A stretch of 64,000 nucleotides of DNA, from assembly GCF_030848305.1 (NCBI RefSeq), contig NZ_CP114598.1, positions 682,001-746,000 of the forward strand, in the 5' to 3' direction. The notes below the pieces were generated by a model, which saw nothing but the letters and a program-made list of their open reading frames with translations, did no database searches and was not told where the DNA came from. The translations under genes were made by a program, and so were the position numbers. Below are positions 8,945 through 18,800 of the stretch, piece by piece. Origin of the DNA: Akkermansia muciniphila. Its GTDB lineage: Bacteria; Verrucomicrobiota; Verrucomicrobiia; Verrucomicrobiales; Akkermansiaceae. Every line of letters begins with the position of its first letter. Positions within the stretch are counted from its first letter, which is position 1.

Positions 8945-9745
8945 TCAGCCGCGCCATGCATGATGCGTACGCGCCAGCGTCAGCACGCAGACGGAAGCAG
9001 CCCCGGCGCGGAGGAGCAGACGGGCGCAGGAATCTGCCGTGGCTCCAGTCGTAAAAACATCATCCACCAGCAGCACATCCCTGCCCCTGACGGGGCGGCG
9101 TTTCATCCCTTTTTCATCCGCCGCATAAATTTTACGGGCATGTCTGAGCCGCTGCTCCCGCGACAAGCTGGCCTGGGGAAGCGTATCCGGCAGGCGTTTC
9201 AACACGCCGGCACAGGGCCAGTCCAGTTCCTTCCCCAGCAGCTCCGCCAGTTCCTGCGCCTGGTTATACCCCCTTTGAGCCTGCTTGCCGCGATGCATGG
9301 GCACGGGAACGAGCAGGCGCTCTTTCCCTCCGAACCAGTGAAGATTTTCGCGCACAGCCTCCGCCATCATCTGCGCGAAGGAGCCGGCCAGATGAACGGC
9401 TCCCCCATATTTGAAGGCCAGCAGCAGATCCCGCAATGACCCCGTATTCACATACACGGCGCGGGCTTCCTCAAAAGAGGGAGGAGCCGCCGCGCAGCGG
9501 CGGCATAATCCGGACGGAATGAAGGAACCCTCCGCCGGTTCCCCGCAGACGGCACAGAAAGGAGGTTCGACAGACACGAAACTTCCGCGGCAGTCCGGGC
9601 AGACATGGCAGCCGTCCAGGCCGCCGCGCCCGCACAACTCGCAGACAAAAGGATACACCCAGGAAAGCCATTCCCCGGCAACCGCCCCCAGCATTCCCCG
9701 CACGGCAGAAAGTTGAAAGGGGCTCCTATCGTCCGCCCTTCCCAT
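8945..9745 (-). CDS. ComF-family phosphoribosyltransferase-like protein
   Basis: A 266-residue ComF/GntX-type protein. The N-terminal third holds paired cysteines (CELCG, CPDC, CAVCG, CRRC) forming the double zinc-ribbon. The C-terminal half is a type I phosphoribosyltransferase domain with the PVPMHRGKQAQRGYNQAQELA segment and the PRPP-binding loop VLLVDDVFTTGATA. In other bacteria ComF is needed for DNA uptake; a competence role here is inference, and no com genes are adjacent. The start overlaps the stop of the upstream 100-residue gene by 20 bases, suggesting translational coupling. An internal ATG 17 codons in is also possible. Confidence 0.9.
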   Translation of the reverse strand: MGRADDRSPFQLSAVRGMLGAVAGEWLSWVYPFVCELCGRGGLDGCHVCPDCRGSFVSVEPPFCAVCGEPAEGSFIPSGLCRRCAAAPPSFEEARAVYVNTGSLRDLLLAFKYGGAVHLAGSFAQMMAEAVRENLHWFGGKERLLVPVPMHRGKQAQRGYNQAQELAELLGKELDWPCAGVLKRLPDTLPQASLSREQRLRHARKIYAADEKGMKRRPVRGRDVLLVDDVFTTGATADSCARLLLRAGAASVCVLTLARTHHAWRG

Positions 9746-10028
9746 CGTGGAAACCGGCGTCCTCCTCTTCCGGCATCTCTTCCAGAAGCTTGTCTATGGT
9801 TTCAATGAAACGCCACGGGCATCGCTTGCGCTGGTATTTACGCCACAGCACATCGCGCAGGGTCACCCAGTGCGCCCGCGTTAATTCCACGCGTTCCCAT
9901 TCCACATCGTCACGTTCCGCACGGCCCACCTTGGGGGCGCACTCCAGCTTCCATTTGCCGGCATGGTGGCATGCCCTGTACACCAGGGTGCCCTCTTCCG
10001 TGCGTTCTTTCCACGTGTGAACTTCCAT
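9726..10028 (-). CDS. Small charged protein of unknown function
   Basis: A 100-residue soluble protein rich in Trp, Arg and Glu, with no signal peptide or membrane helix. The N-terminal part (TLVYRACHHAGKWKLECAPK) contains one Cys-His-His cluster and one further Cys. The middle VELTRAHWVTLRDVLWRKYQRKRCPWRFIETIDKLL looks helical and basic. I do not recognise the family. Its 3' end overlaps the ComF-like gene by 20 bases on the same strand, so the two are probably co-transcribed. That overlap and the lack of a competing frame are the main support. Confidence 0.7.
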   Translation of the reverse strand: MEVHTWKERTEEGTLVYRACHHAGKWKLECAPKVGRAERDDVEWERVELTRAHWVTLRDVLWRKYQRKRCPWRFIETIDKLLEEMPEEEDAGFHDGKGGR

Positions 10029-10113
10029 GGAGGCGAGTGTAAGGAAGAAGCGTTCCGGGTAAAGAGGAATTTTTTCTAGTCATCCGCCCTTGCGCGATTA
10101 GTATGGCTCCGTC

Positions 10114-10923
10114 ATGAACGACACTGAAATGATCGAATGCCGCGAGCCTGCCCTTCAAATGCAGCGCCTCATCTCCATCATGAAACGTCTGCGCGCCCCC
10201 CACGGCTGCCCCTGGGATGCGGAGCAAACCCACCATTCCCTGATTTCCAATATGATTGAGGAAGCCTATGAAGTCGTGGACACCATCCAGCGGAATGACT
10301 GGACGCAGCTGAGGGAAGAATTGGGCGATGTTCTGCTTCAAGTGGTTTTTCATGCGGAGATTGCCCAGGAAGCAGGGCGCTTCAATTTCAATGACGTGGC
10401 TGCGGAAGTAAGCGAAAAACTCGTCCGCCGCCATCCCCATGTATTTGCCCAGTCCAAGGCGGATACGACGGATGCCGTATTGGCACAGTGGGACAAGATC
10501 AAACGCCGGGAAAAAGGGGCGGAAACAACCCCGTACCTGCATGGAACAGGCAAGGGGCTGCCTCCCATGCTCCAGGCATGGAAGCTCCAGAAAAAAGCCG
10601 CCAAAGTAGGATTTGACTGGACGGACGCCCAAGGCGCCCTTGACAAGGTGAAGGAAGAAACCGTGGAATGCGGGGAAATTCTTTCCGCGCCGGAGAAAGA
10701 CCCACGCGTCGCGGAGGAATTGGGAGATCTTCTGTTTTCCGTAGTCAACCTGTGCAGGAAGAAGGGCATCGACCCGGAAACGGCCATGGCCGGAGCAAAC
10801 AGAAAGTTTGAGCGGCGTTTCAACGAAATGGAACGGCTGCTTGCCAAAGACGGCCTTTCCCTGGAAGAAGCCTCTGCGGACGCCATGGAGGAACGCTGGC
10901 AGCAGGCGAAATCCGCCCGGTAA
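10114..10923 (+). CDS. mazG: Nucleoside triphosphate pyrophosphohydrolase MazG
   Basis: Hydrolyses (d)NTPs to the monophosphate and pyrophosphate; a cytosolic house-cleaning enzyme. The 269 residues carry two MazG repeats. The first has LRAPHGCPWDAEQTHHSL, then the metal-binding EEAYEVVD and EELGDVLLQVVFHA clusters (ExxE...ExxD). The second repeats this as KEETVECGEI and EELGDLLFSVVNLCRK. AWKLQKKAAKVGFDW is the usual linker. Length matches E. coli MazG (about 263). The ATG at 10114 has no strong ribosome-binding site. It is convergent with the small HTH-like gene downstream, only 12 bases separating the stops. Confidence 0.95.
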   Translation: MNDTEMIECREPALQMQRLISIMKRLRAPHGCPWDAEQTHHSLISNMIEEAYEVVDTIQRNDWTQLREELGDVLLQVVFHAEIAQEAGRFNFNDVAAEVSEKLVRRHPHVFAQSKADTTDAVLAQWDKIKRREKGAETTPYLHGTGKGLPPMLQAWKLQKKAAKVGFDWTDAQGALDKVKEETVECGEILSAPEKDPRVAEELGDLLFSVVNLCRKKGIDPETAMAGANRKFERRFNEMERLLAKDGLSLEEASADAMEERWQQAKSAR

Positions 10924-10935
10924 CGAAAACCGGGG

Positions 10936-11265
10936 TCAGGCCATCATGTCCATGTTCGGGTCTTTCCAGGCCGGATCATATCCCCTGGCATAGCTGAACA
11001 CATGCTTGTGCATGTATTCGAAGTACTGCTCCTTCTGCATGGGGGTGAGCCGTTTCCAGATGGCTACGTTCAAGGCGCGGCACACCTTCTGCATCATTTT
11101 CAGGGTAAGCTGGCGCCCCTGCCGGGCTTTTTGAACCTGTTTGTGGGTAAGCTGCTCCGGAGAAATCTCCACCAGGTCATGATTGGTCAGATGCCAGCGC
11201 TTCATCAGTTCATCCAAAGGCTGTTCTCCGTGGTTGCGTCCGGTTGCTGTGGCTTCCTCGTCCAT
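10936..11265 (-). CDS. Small HTH-like protein of unknown function
   Basis: A 109-residue protein. The segment LDELMKRWHLTNHDLVEI...QLTHKQVQKARQGRQLTLKMMQKVCRALNVAIW has the spacing of a Cro/C1-type helix-turn-helix, where the last helix resembles the LTLKTLQKICKALN pattern. The tail (PMQKEQYFEYMHKHVFSYARGYDPAWKD) is conserved-looking but unknown. I chose the ATG at 11265, preceded by an AAAGG stretch; upstream in-frame ATGs (up to 11370) would run through a region close to the rnd start and read as non-coding. It is divergent from rnd. A DNA- or RNA-binding role is inference only. Confidence 0.6.
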   Translation of the reverse strand: MDEEATATGRNHGEQPLDELMKRWHLTNHDLVEISPEQLTHKQVQKARQGRQLTLKMMQKVCRALNVAIWKRLTPMQKEQYFEYMHKHVFSYARGYDPAWKDPNMDMMA

Positions 11266-11390
11266 ACGCCTTTCTTCGTGCCCTATTTCCGGGAAATAGG
11301 CAATACATGATTGCCCCATCAGCACTTTTTTTGTATTTCCAGTTGCCCGGCGTCCGGATACATGGTTCAATCCCGCCCCGTTGCAATAAG

Positions 11391-12449
11391 ATGATTAGCG
11401 AGAAAGAGGAATTACTGGAATGGCGCAAACGCGCCGCCGCACAGCCCGCGGGACGGGTAGTCCTGGATCTGGAGGCAGACAGCCTGCACCGCTATCAGGA
11501 AAAAATCTGCCTGATCCAATACGCGGATGAAACGGGTTCCTGCCTGATCGACCCTCTCTCCATCGAAGATATGGGGCCTTTCTACAACTGGCTGAAGGAA
11601 ACGGAAGTCTGGATGCACGGCGCGGACTACGACATGAGCCTCTTTCAACACGCCTGGGAAACGTTGCCCGCCATGATCTGGGATACGCAGACGGCGGCGC
11701 GCCTGCTGGGATTCCGCCAGTTCGGACTGGCCGCCCTGGTGGAACACTTCTACGGCATCACCCTGAGCAAATCCTCCCAAAAGGCGGACTGGGCGCGGCG
11801 CCCCCTTTCCCCGACCATGGTCACCTACGCCCTGAACGACGTAAATTACATGCTGGACATGGCGGACAAACTGACGGCCGCCCTACGGGAAAAAGGCCGC
11901 ATGGGCTGGTTTGAAGAAATTTGCAGACACTCCATGGAACGCGCCCGGGAACGCCATCTGGCCGGACATCAGGACCCCTGGCGCATCCAAGGCTGCGGAA
12001 AACTGAACAGGAAAGGGCTGGCCGCCCTGCGGGAAATGTGGACCTGGCGCGATGCGGAAGCCAAAACGTGGGACAAGCCCGCATTCATGGTTTGCTCCAA
12101 TGCTGACCTCATCCAGTGGAGCGTAGCTCTTCAGGAGCAGCGCACCGTGGCTCCTCCGCCCCGTTTTCATGCCCACAGGCGCAGCCGGTTCATGAATGCG
12201 CTCCAGAAATTCTACCTGCTGGATGAAGAGGACTACCCATGCCGGCCCCGCATCCAGCGCCGGCAGCATTCCGAACAGTTTGAAGACAATCTGGCCCGCC
12301 TGTGCAAACTCAGGGATGAAAAAGCTGAAGAGCTGGGCATGGAAGGCTCCTTCCTGATTACCCGGGCCTCTCTGGAAGCCATTGCGGAAGACAGGGAAAA
12401 AGGCGTTTCCACCCTGTTGAACTGGCAGAGAGAAGCCCTGGGTTTTTAA
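11391..12449 (+). CDS. rnd: Ribonuclease D-like 3'-5' exonuclease
   Basis: A 352-residue RNase D homologue that trims RNA 3' ends (tRNA and small stable RNAs in E. coli). The DEDDy exonuclease domain shows Exo I VVLDLEADS (D, E), Exo II HGADYDMSLF (D) and Exo III YALNDVNYMLDM (Y, D). A HRDC-like region follows (LNRKGLAALREMWTWRDAEA). The C-terminal part is longer and less conserved. The start at 11391 gives the expected MISEKEELLEW lead-in; an earlier in-frame ATG would add about 49 residues of non-homologous sequence overlapping the divergent gene. Confidence 0.9.
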   Translation: MISEKEELLEWRKRAAAQPAGRVVLDLEADSLHRYQEKICLIQYADETGSCLIDPLSIEDMGPFYNWLKETEVWMHGADYDMSLFQHAWETLPAMIWDTQTAARLLGFRQFGLAALVEHFYGITLSKSSQKADWARRPLSPTMVTYALNDVNYMLDMADKLTAALREKGRMGWFEEICRHSMERARERHLAGHQDPWRIQGCGKLNRKGLAALREMWTWRDAEAKTWDKPAFMVCSNADLIQWSVALQEQRTVAPPPRFHAHRRSRFMNALQKFYLLDEEDYPCRPRIQRRQHSEQFEDNLARLCKLRDEKAEELGMEGSFLITRASLEAIAEDREKGVSTLLNWQREALGF

Positions 12450-12645
12450 GCGGTTCTTTTTGCAACGGCAAAATACCCGCCCCCCAGCCGCCCAGCATCA
12501 TTTGTCCTTCATCACGGACGGCCAATACAAGCCTTCTCTCTGGCCATTCCCGGCTTTCTGAAGGCTTTCTCCGCTCAGGGAGAACAGGCAAGGAACGAAA
12601 ACTCTTCCCCCGCAAACGCCGTTTTCCCTTACCTGCCTATTTACA

Positions 12646-12674
12646 TTGAGCAGAAGACAGTCGTTTTCTATAAT
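12646..12674 (+). promoter_or_regulatory. Near-consensus promoter for the small membrane protein gene
   Basis: TTGAGC at 12646-12651, exactly 17 bp, then a perfect TATAAT at 12669-12674. Expected start near 12681, giving a 15-nt leader to the ATG at 12696. It argues that transcription for the following genes begins here. Confidence 0.65.
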
Positions 12675-12695
12675 GCAGGGCAAGCCCCTTTCTCC

Positions 12696-13181
12696 ATGCC
12701 CTCCAACAGCCATTCATACATGGTCCTGGCAATCGTCTGCGTCTGCGCTTTTGCCATGTGCGCCTTCCTTTCCTGGCAGAACCGGGAGAAAAAAAACCGG
12801 CTGGCGCGGCAGTACGCGGAATTTTCCATGCCGCAGCCCTCACTGGGAAGCACCCCGGCGCAACAAAAGGCCCTACTCGAAATACTCAGCGGAGAGCAGA
12901 AAAATATTTCTCAGACTTCCCCGAACCGTCAACAGACGGCAGCACCGCCGCCCCGGAGCCGAGAAAAAATCTTTTCCCTCCCGGCAGGGCATGCTAGGGT
13001 GGCAGGCGATGAATCATGCCGATTTAGACCAGTTGCTGATCCTTCAGGAAAAGGATGTGCGGATTTCCAAACTCCGGAAGGATCTGGCTTCCCTGCCGGA
13101 ACAGAGAACACGCCTGCTGAAGCAGATGGAGGCCATCAAGCAGAAGGCCCTGGCCGCCAAACAGGAAGTGGCAGGCATTGA
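12696..13181 (+). CDS. Possible single-helix membrane protein overlapping the zinc-ribbon gene
   Basis: The frame begins MPSNSHSYMVLAIVCVCAFA, a clear transmembrane helix at about residues 8-27, then a basic stretch (NREKKNRLARQY) and a low-complexity polar tail. A near-consensus promoter sits 15-40 bases upstream of the ATG, which is the main support. The full frame is 161 codons, but its last 57 or so overlap the next gene (start 13009) in another phase and look less natural. Either the two genes overlap by 173 bases or a frameshift lengthened the tail. Function unknown. Confidence 0.45.
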   Translation: MPSNSHSYMVLAIVCVCAFAMCAFLSWQNREKKNRLARQYAEFSMPQPSLGSTPAQQKALLEILSGEQKNISQTSPNRQQTAAPPPRSREKIFSLPAGHARVAGDESCRFRPVADPSGKGCADFQTPEGSGFPAGTENTPAEADGGHQAEGPGRQTGSGRH

Positions 13182-13710
13182 AAAAAGCATACGGGATGTG
13201 GAGGCAGCCGTTGAAACCAAACGCTCCTACATCGGCAAAATGAAAACCCTCCAGTCCAACACCCGGAAAAACGAGGAATACCAGAGGTGCATCCAGGAGG
13301 TGGAGAAAACGGAAGCCGCTATTGACGCTCTGGAAACCTCGGAGCTGGAATTGATGGAGCGCCTGGAAGCAGCAAAAACGGACATGGAGCGGAAAATCCG
13401 CCGTGTACATGACGCCCAGCGGGAGCTGGAGGAAACGCTCGCGCGCTTTGACCGGACGGCAGAGACGGACAAGGAGCTTTTGAACCAATTGAATGCGGAA
13501 CGCGCGGATCTGGCCGCTGCCGTACCGGAAGATTCGCTGGGGGAATACGAACGGATGACCAGAAGCAAGGGGGTTCCGGTCATTGTTCCCATGGATGAAA
13601 AAGGCCATTGCGGCGGCTGCCACATGGTTATCACGGACAACGCCCGTATGAAAGTGCTGGGCGGCCACGAAACCGTTTACTGCGACAGCTGCCACCGCAT
13701 CCTCTACTGA
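13009..13710 (+). CDS. Coiled-coil zinc-ribbon protein (C4-type, CdsZ-like)
   Basis: A 233-residue protein: an N-terminal coiled coil from about residue 5 to 170 (LLILQEKDVRISKLRKDL onward, rich in Glu/Lys/Arg heptads), then a C-terminal C4 zinc ribbon, CGGCH...CDSCHR. This is the architecture of the widespread C4-type zinc-ribbon family, including chlamydial CdsZ. The start MNHADLDQLLILQEKD fits family N-termini, and earlier in-frame ATGs would add frame with no homologous look. It is followed closely by lpxK (31 bases), suggesting one transcript. The cellular role is not known from sequence; a nucleic-acid or assembly role is inference. Confidence 0.88.
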   Translation: MNHADLDQLLILQEKDVRISKLRKDLASLPEQRTRLLKQMEAIKQKALAAKQEVAGIEKSIRDVEAAVETKRSYIGKMKTLQSNTRKNEEYQRCIQEVEKTEAAIDALETSELELMERLEAAKTDMERKIRRVHDAQRELEETLARFDRTAETDKELLNQLNAERADLAAAVPEDSLGEYERMTRSKGVPVIVPMDEKGHCGGCHMVITDNARMKVLGGHETVYCDSCHRILY

Positions 13711-13741
13711 AAGAGGTTCCAGGAACGCCGCCGGGCTTGCC

Positions 13742-14947
13742 ATGAAATCCAGATCGGAAGAATTTGAAGAGTGGGGGACGGAAGTCATCTTCGGCCGTGC
13801 CAAGGGATTCCGCGCCGCCATGATGCGCATGGTCCTGCGCGGCGCCTCCTGGCTGTTCAGGCTGGCGGTTCTGGCGCGGCTGTATCTGTTTCATTCCAGC
13901 ATCGCCAGGCAGGCCAGGCTGGGAATGCTGGTGGTCAGCGTGGGCAATATCACCGTGGGAGGAACCGGAAAAACCCCGGTGGTGGAACTGCTGGCCCGCA
14001 CCCTCACCCGGCGCGGGCGCAAAGTAGCCATCCTGACACGCGGCTACAAGAGCGCAGAGCTGGACAAGCCGCAGGAATGGAGGGACAAGGACGGCAAGCT
14101 GCCGGAGAATCTTCCCAAGATCGCCAGCGATGGAAAAACGCGCTACCTGGGCCCCCTGTATTCCGGTGATGAACCTTTCATGCTCGCCAAAAATCTGGAC
14201 GGCGTGGCGGTGCTGGTGGATAAAAACCGCATCAAGTCCGGCATCTTCGCCATTGAGCACCTGGGTTGCGACACCCTGTTGCTGGACGACGGCATGCAAT
14301 ATTTGAAACTGGCGCATGAACTGGATATCGTGCTGGTGGATTGCGGCGCGCCCTTTGGCACCGGAGCCATGCTCCCGCGCGGCACCCTGCGGGAACCCAG
14401 AAGCAGTTTGGCGCGCGCCAGTTATATCATCCTGACCAAATGCGGAGGGAAACCGCAGGATGAGCTGATATCCGCCATCAGGAAGTACAATCCCGTGGCG
14501 GATATCATCGTGAGCGACCACGGCCCCCGATACCTGGAAAATGTGTTCACGGGGGAACGCCTTCCTCTGGAGGCCCTGCGGGGGAAATGGGTGGCGTGCC
14601 TCAGCGGCATCGCGCGCCCGGAAAGTTTTGAAAACTCCCTGCGCTCCCTGGGCGCCCACGTGGAAATCTGCCGCAGGTTTCCAGACCACCACTGGTTTGA
14701 ACAAACGGAATTGCAGGAATTTTATGACCGCTGCGCGGACCGGGCCATGGACATGATCGTAACTACGGAAAAGGATGCCGTGCGGCTGGAAAAACCGGAG
14801 GAAGACCCGGAGGTTCCCATCTATTTCCTGCGCATTGAAGTGGAAATCTACCAGGGCCGGGAAGCATGGGAACGTTGTGTGGACCGCATTTGCGGAATTT
14901 CAAAACCGCGCCCACGGGATGAATGGCAACCTTCCTCATCTTTCTGA
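13742..14947 (+). CDS. lpxK: Tetraacyldisaccharide 4'-kinase
   Basis: Phosphorylates the 4' position of the lipid A disaccharide precursor at the inner membrane, so the organism makes lipid A. The 401-residue protein has an N-terminal hydrophobic segment ([19 protein letters not shown]), the LpxK P-loop [29 protein letters not shown] and the [10 protein letters not shown] Walker B-like region. It is somewhat longer than the E. coli enzyme (328 residues): an insertion around residues 98-125 ([20 protein letters not shown]) accounts for part. It lies just after the zinc-ribbon gene on the same strand. Confidence 0.94.
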   Translation: MKSRSEEFEEWGTEVIFGRAKGFRAAMMRMVLRGASWLFRLAVLARLYLFHSSIARQARLGMLVVSVGNITVGGTGKTPVVELLARTLTRRGRKVAILTRGYKSAELDKPQEWRDKDGKLPENLPKIASDGKTRYLGPLYSGDEPFMLAKNLDGVAVLVDKNRIKSGIFAIEHLGCDTLLLDDGMQYLKLAHELDIVLVDCGAPFGTGAMLPRGTLREPRSSLARASYIILTKCGGKPQDELISAIRKYNPVADIIVSDHGPRYLENVFTGERLPLEALRGKWVACLSGIARPESFENSLRSLGAHVEICRRFPDHHWFEQTELQEFYDRCADRAMDMIVTTEKDAVRLEKPEEDPEVPIYFLRIEVEIYQGREAWERCVDRICGISKPRPRDEWQPSSSF

Positions 14948-15040
14948 GCAAGAGCGCAGCGGCTTGAGGCAATACATCAAGAAAATCGTGAACATGCGTT
15001 GCACTTTTTCTTGAAAAGAAGTATCTAAAATGTTCCTGAA

Positions 15041-15580
15041 ATGAGCATCAAAAAATTAAAACCATTCATCACCGTGTCCGGCGTCATGCTTCTGCTCGCG
15101 GCAGTTACAATGGGTTATTTTTCCGCTCAAAGGCTGTCTTCCATTATTCCGGCGTCCGGTTATGAAGATAAAGGCGTTTATTCCTTCGTACCTGTCCGGG
15201 TGCTTCCCGTTCAGGTGGAAAATACCGGCGCAACCGGAAGAGCCCGCCGCATGAACCCCACCAAAACCGTTTACATGGTCCACTACCGTGATACCGGCAG
15301 AAAAGGCTATCAGTGGAAATTCCAGGCGGCTACCCGTGAAACGGGACAAAAAATCGTGAATCAGAAAATCGCCGTAGAGCGGCGCGTGCTGAGCATCCCT
15401 GCCGACAACCATTCCTATATCACCATAGAATCGGATGAAACTGCAGAAAGCTATACAGCAGAACTTCGGCAAAAGAATATAATAATCCTGACCTTCTCAG
15501 GAATCTACATTCTGCTCTATGCGGCAACATGGGGCGTCATTCTTATGAAAAGGTCCAGGAAAGAGTCCCCCGCGGCCTGA
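15041..15580 (+). CDS. Two-helix membrane protein of unknown function
   Basis: A 179-residue protein with an N-terminal membrane helix (about residues 10-29, VSGVMLLLAAVTMGYF) and a C-terminal helix (about 147-169, IIILTFSGIYILLYAATWGVI) followed by basic residues. The 115-residue middle domain is predicted extracytoplasmic and beta-rich (VPVRVLPVQVENTG..., NHSYITIES). I do not recognise the family. A weak promoter candidate (TTGCAC at 14999, TATCTA at 15022, 17-bp spacing) precedes it. The ATG at 15041 lacks a clear Shine-Dalgarno sequence. Confidence 0.7.
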   Translation: MSIKKLKPFITVSGVMLLLAAVTMGYFSAQRLSSIIPASGYEDKGVYSFVPVRVLPVQVENTGATGRARRMNPTKTVYMVHYRDTGRKGYQWKFQAATRETGQKIVNQKIAVERRVLSIPADNHSYITIESDETAESYTAELRQKNIIILTFSGIYILLYAATWGVILMKRSRKESPAA

Positions 15581-15884
15581 AATGAAAAAGGCAGTTTCCC
15601 CGAAAATGCGGTCTTTACGCCCTTCTGACGAAAACGCGGCAGAACCTTGACGGCGAACGGCATGAAGCCAATCCGCACATTTATTGGAATCTCCCGGCGG
15701 GTATGCCACTCCATAAGCGAAGAATCCCGCTTTTTCATTGTCGCCGTTCACATCCTGCCATGGCCGCCTGCGTGCGGAAAGAATGACATTTCCCGAAAGT
15801 CTGCGGAAATCCGCCGCTTTTATGCAGAGAAGGCCGCTTGACTTGCCCGGAAAATCGTGTGAAACAAAAAGGCAGTATTTTCCC
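15581..15884. other. Intergenic region without a supported gene
   Basis: About 300 bases between the two-helix protein and the M16 peptidase. A short minus-strand frame around 15517-15738 reads somewhat protein-like but overlaps the end of the upstream gene and has no ribosome site or family resemblance. TTGACT at 15838-15843 has no good -10 partner. I see no RNA gene or terminator here. Confidence 0.5.
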
Positions 15885-18800
15885 ATGAAGGCATTTACCA
15901 TTACCTCCATTCTGGCTGTTGCGTGCCTGTTTCCGTCCTATTCGCCGGCCGGAGCCGCAACAGAAAACAAGATTCAGGCTGCCTCAACGCAAACGGCGGC
16001 AGGCATTCCCAAGCAGGATCCCCAGCTTATCAAGGGGAAACTCGCCAACGGCCTGACCTACTTCATCCGCCCGAATGCGGAACCCAAGGGCCGGTTCAGT
16101 ATCCGCCTGCGCGTCAACACGGGTTCCCTGAATGAAACGGATGACATCCAGGGCGTTTCCCACTTCCTGGAACACATGGTCTTCAACGGGAGCACCCATT
16201 TCAAGCGCGGGGAAATGATTCCCGCCATGCAGAAAGAAGGCCTGGGCCTGGGAGGGGACGCAAATGCGTACACCGCCTTTGACGAAACCGTGTATATGAT
16301 GGACGTGCCCAGCATGAAGGAATCCACCGTGAACCTGGCTTTCACCATCATGAGGGATTTTGCGGACGGGGCCCTGCTGGAAGAAAGCGCCATTGACGCG
16401 GAACGCGGCATCATTACCAGCGAATACAAGGTGCGCGACTCCGCCGGCTACCGGGTCATGAAGGAAGTCTTCTCCATCATGCTGGACGGTACCCGCATTC
16501 CGGAACGCTATCCCATCGGCACGCTGGAAGTAATCCGCACCGCGCCGCGGGAAAAATTTATCAACTATTATCGGACCCACTACGTTCCCAGCCAAATGCA
16601 GCTCGTCATCGCCGGGGACATTACCCCGGAACAGGGAAAAGCCTGGGTGGAAAAATATTTTGGCTCCATGAAGAAGGACAACTACTCCTTCCAGACGGAC
16701 CGGGGCACGCTTAAAACGGCTGCGGAAACCACTGCCCACTGGATCACCAATAAAGAGGCCACCAGCACGGAAGCCAGCATCAACATCTCCCGGCCCTACG
16801 TGAACAAGCCGGATACCGTCGCCAACCGCAACAAAGATATCCCCCTGAACGTGGCTTACGCCATGCTGAACCGCCGTCTGGAAAAGATGGCGAAGAATGC
16901 GGACTGCCCCTTTATCTCCGCGGCAGGAGGCCGCACGGACATAGTGGAAGCGGCGGAAGTGGATTCCATTCAGACCCAGGCGGACTACAAGAATTGGAAA
17001 GCGGCTCTGGCCGCCATTGAACAGGAATTGCGCCGGGCCATCGAATTCGGCTTCAACAAGGAAGAACTGGCGGAAGCCCGCAGCAACATTACCGCCGCCG
17101 CGGAAAACGCCATCAAGTCCTGGTCCACCGCCAAGTCGGAAGACCTGGCTTCCGCCATCGCCCAGAGCGCCGCGCAGGACAAGGTCTTCACCACGCCGCA
17201 GGAAGACTGGGCCATTTCCAGGGAAGTCGTGGAAAACCTGACTCCCGAACAATGCCAGGCCGCCCTGAAGGAAGCCTGGACCGGAGCCTTTCCCCGCGTC
17301 ATCGTCACTTCCAATAAGGAAAACGCCCAGGGAAGCGCCGAAATCATGAAGACGTACCGGGAATCCCAAACCGCCAAAGTACAGCCCTACCAGACGGACA
17401 GCCGGAAGGATTTCTCCTATAAATTCGGGGAACCCGGCAAGGTGACGGCCCGCGCGGAAGCTGCGGACCTGGGTGTCACCCAGCTCACCCTTTCCAACGG
17501 CGTTCGCGTCAACCTAAAACCCACGGAATTTGACAAGGATTCCATCAACATCACCTTTGCCGTGGACGGCGGAGGACTGAGCAGACCGGAAAAAGCCTCC
17601 GGGCTGGAACTCTTTGCGGGCGCCGTGATGAACGGCGGAGGCTTGAAGGACCATTCCAATGATGAACTGGCCGCTATCATGGCGGGCAAGAAGGTCGGTG
17701 TGGGCTTTTCCATGACGGACCGCTTCTTCCTGCTTTCCGGAAACACCAACAGGGAAAACCTGGAAACGCAACTCCAGCTCCAGACGGCCTACCTGATGCA
17801 CCCCGGCTACCGCCAGGACGGCGTTACCCTGCTCCGTCGGACCATTCCCATGATTTATAACAAAATGGATCATGAAGTTCAGGGAGCCATGAAAAAGCAG
17901 GTGCCGGCCATCCTTTACAAAAACAATCCCCGGTTCACCTTCCCCACTCAGGAACAGCTGAACTCCTACCAGATCAAGGACGTGCGGGACTGGGTGGACG
18001 CCCCGCTGAAAAACAATTACATGGAAGTGACCGTTACGGGAGACTTCAGGACGGAAGATATCATCCCCCTGTTGGAACGCACCGTAGGCGCGGTTCCCAA
18101 ACGTGCGGAAGCTCCGGCCGCGCTGGATGAAAAACTTCGCCATCCGGCCATGGCGGACTTTAATTTCTCCAAGGATCTGACTTATGACTCCTCCATTGAT
18201 AAAACGTTGGTCTGCCTCTTCTGGAAAACGCCCGGAGGAGAAGATAAAAAGCTGGCCCGCAGGCTGAATATGCTCAAGGCCGTCTTTTATGACCGCGTAT
18301 TCAAGGGTCTGCGCGAAGACATGGGAGAAACCTACTCTCCTTCCACCGGCCTCAATATCAGTGAAACCTATCCGGACGGCGGCTATATCATCACGATGAG
18401 TTCCGGCGTCATGCGCAATAAGGAGGCTGTGCGCAACGCTATCGCCAAAATTGCGGACGACCTCGGCAAGGGAAATATCACCCAGGAGGAACTGGACCGT
18501 GCACGCAATCCCATTCTCAATTCCATGGACCGCGCCCAGCGCGACAACGGCTACTGGGCATCCCTGCTGAGAGACTCCCAGGCCAAGCCGGAACGGCTGA
18601 ACCAGCAGAGGGAAGGCATTCCGGACGTAAAAGCCATCACCGTGGAAGAGGTCAACAAACTTGCCAGAGACATCTTCGGCAAGGGAGAGCACCTCAACCT
18701 GAACATTCTGCCGGATCATCCGGCTGTGGAAACTCCGCCTGCTGAAAAGCAGGCGGACAAAGCCGCTTCTCCCCAGGCCGCCGTCTCCCCGGCGGCTTTT

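Noticed and set aside
12646-13008. Longer N-terminus for the zinc-ribbon protein
   Set aside because: This frame starts inside the promoter and is not conserved-looking; the coiled-coil protein begins at 13009.
15517-15738. A 73-codon minus-strand frame in the gap before the M16 gene
   Set aside because: It overlaps the C-terminal membrane helix of the neighbouring gene and has no start context or family resemblance.
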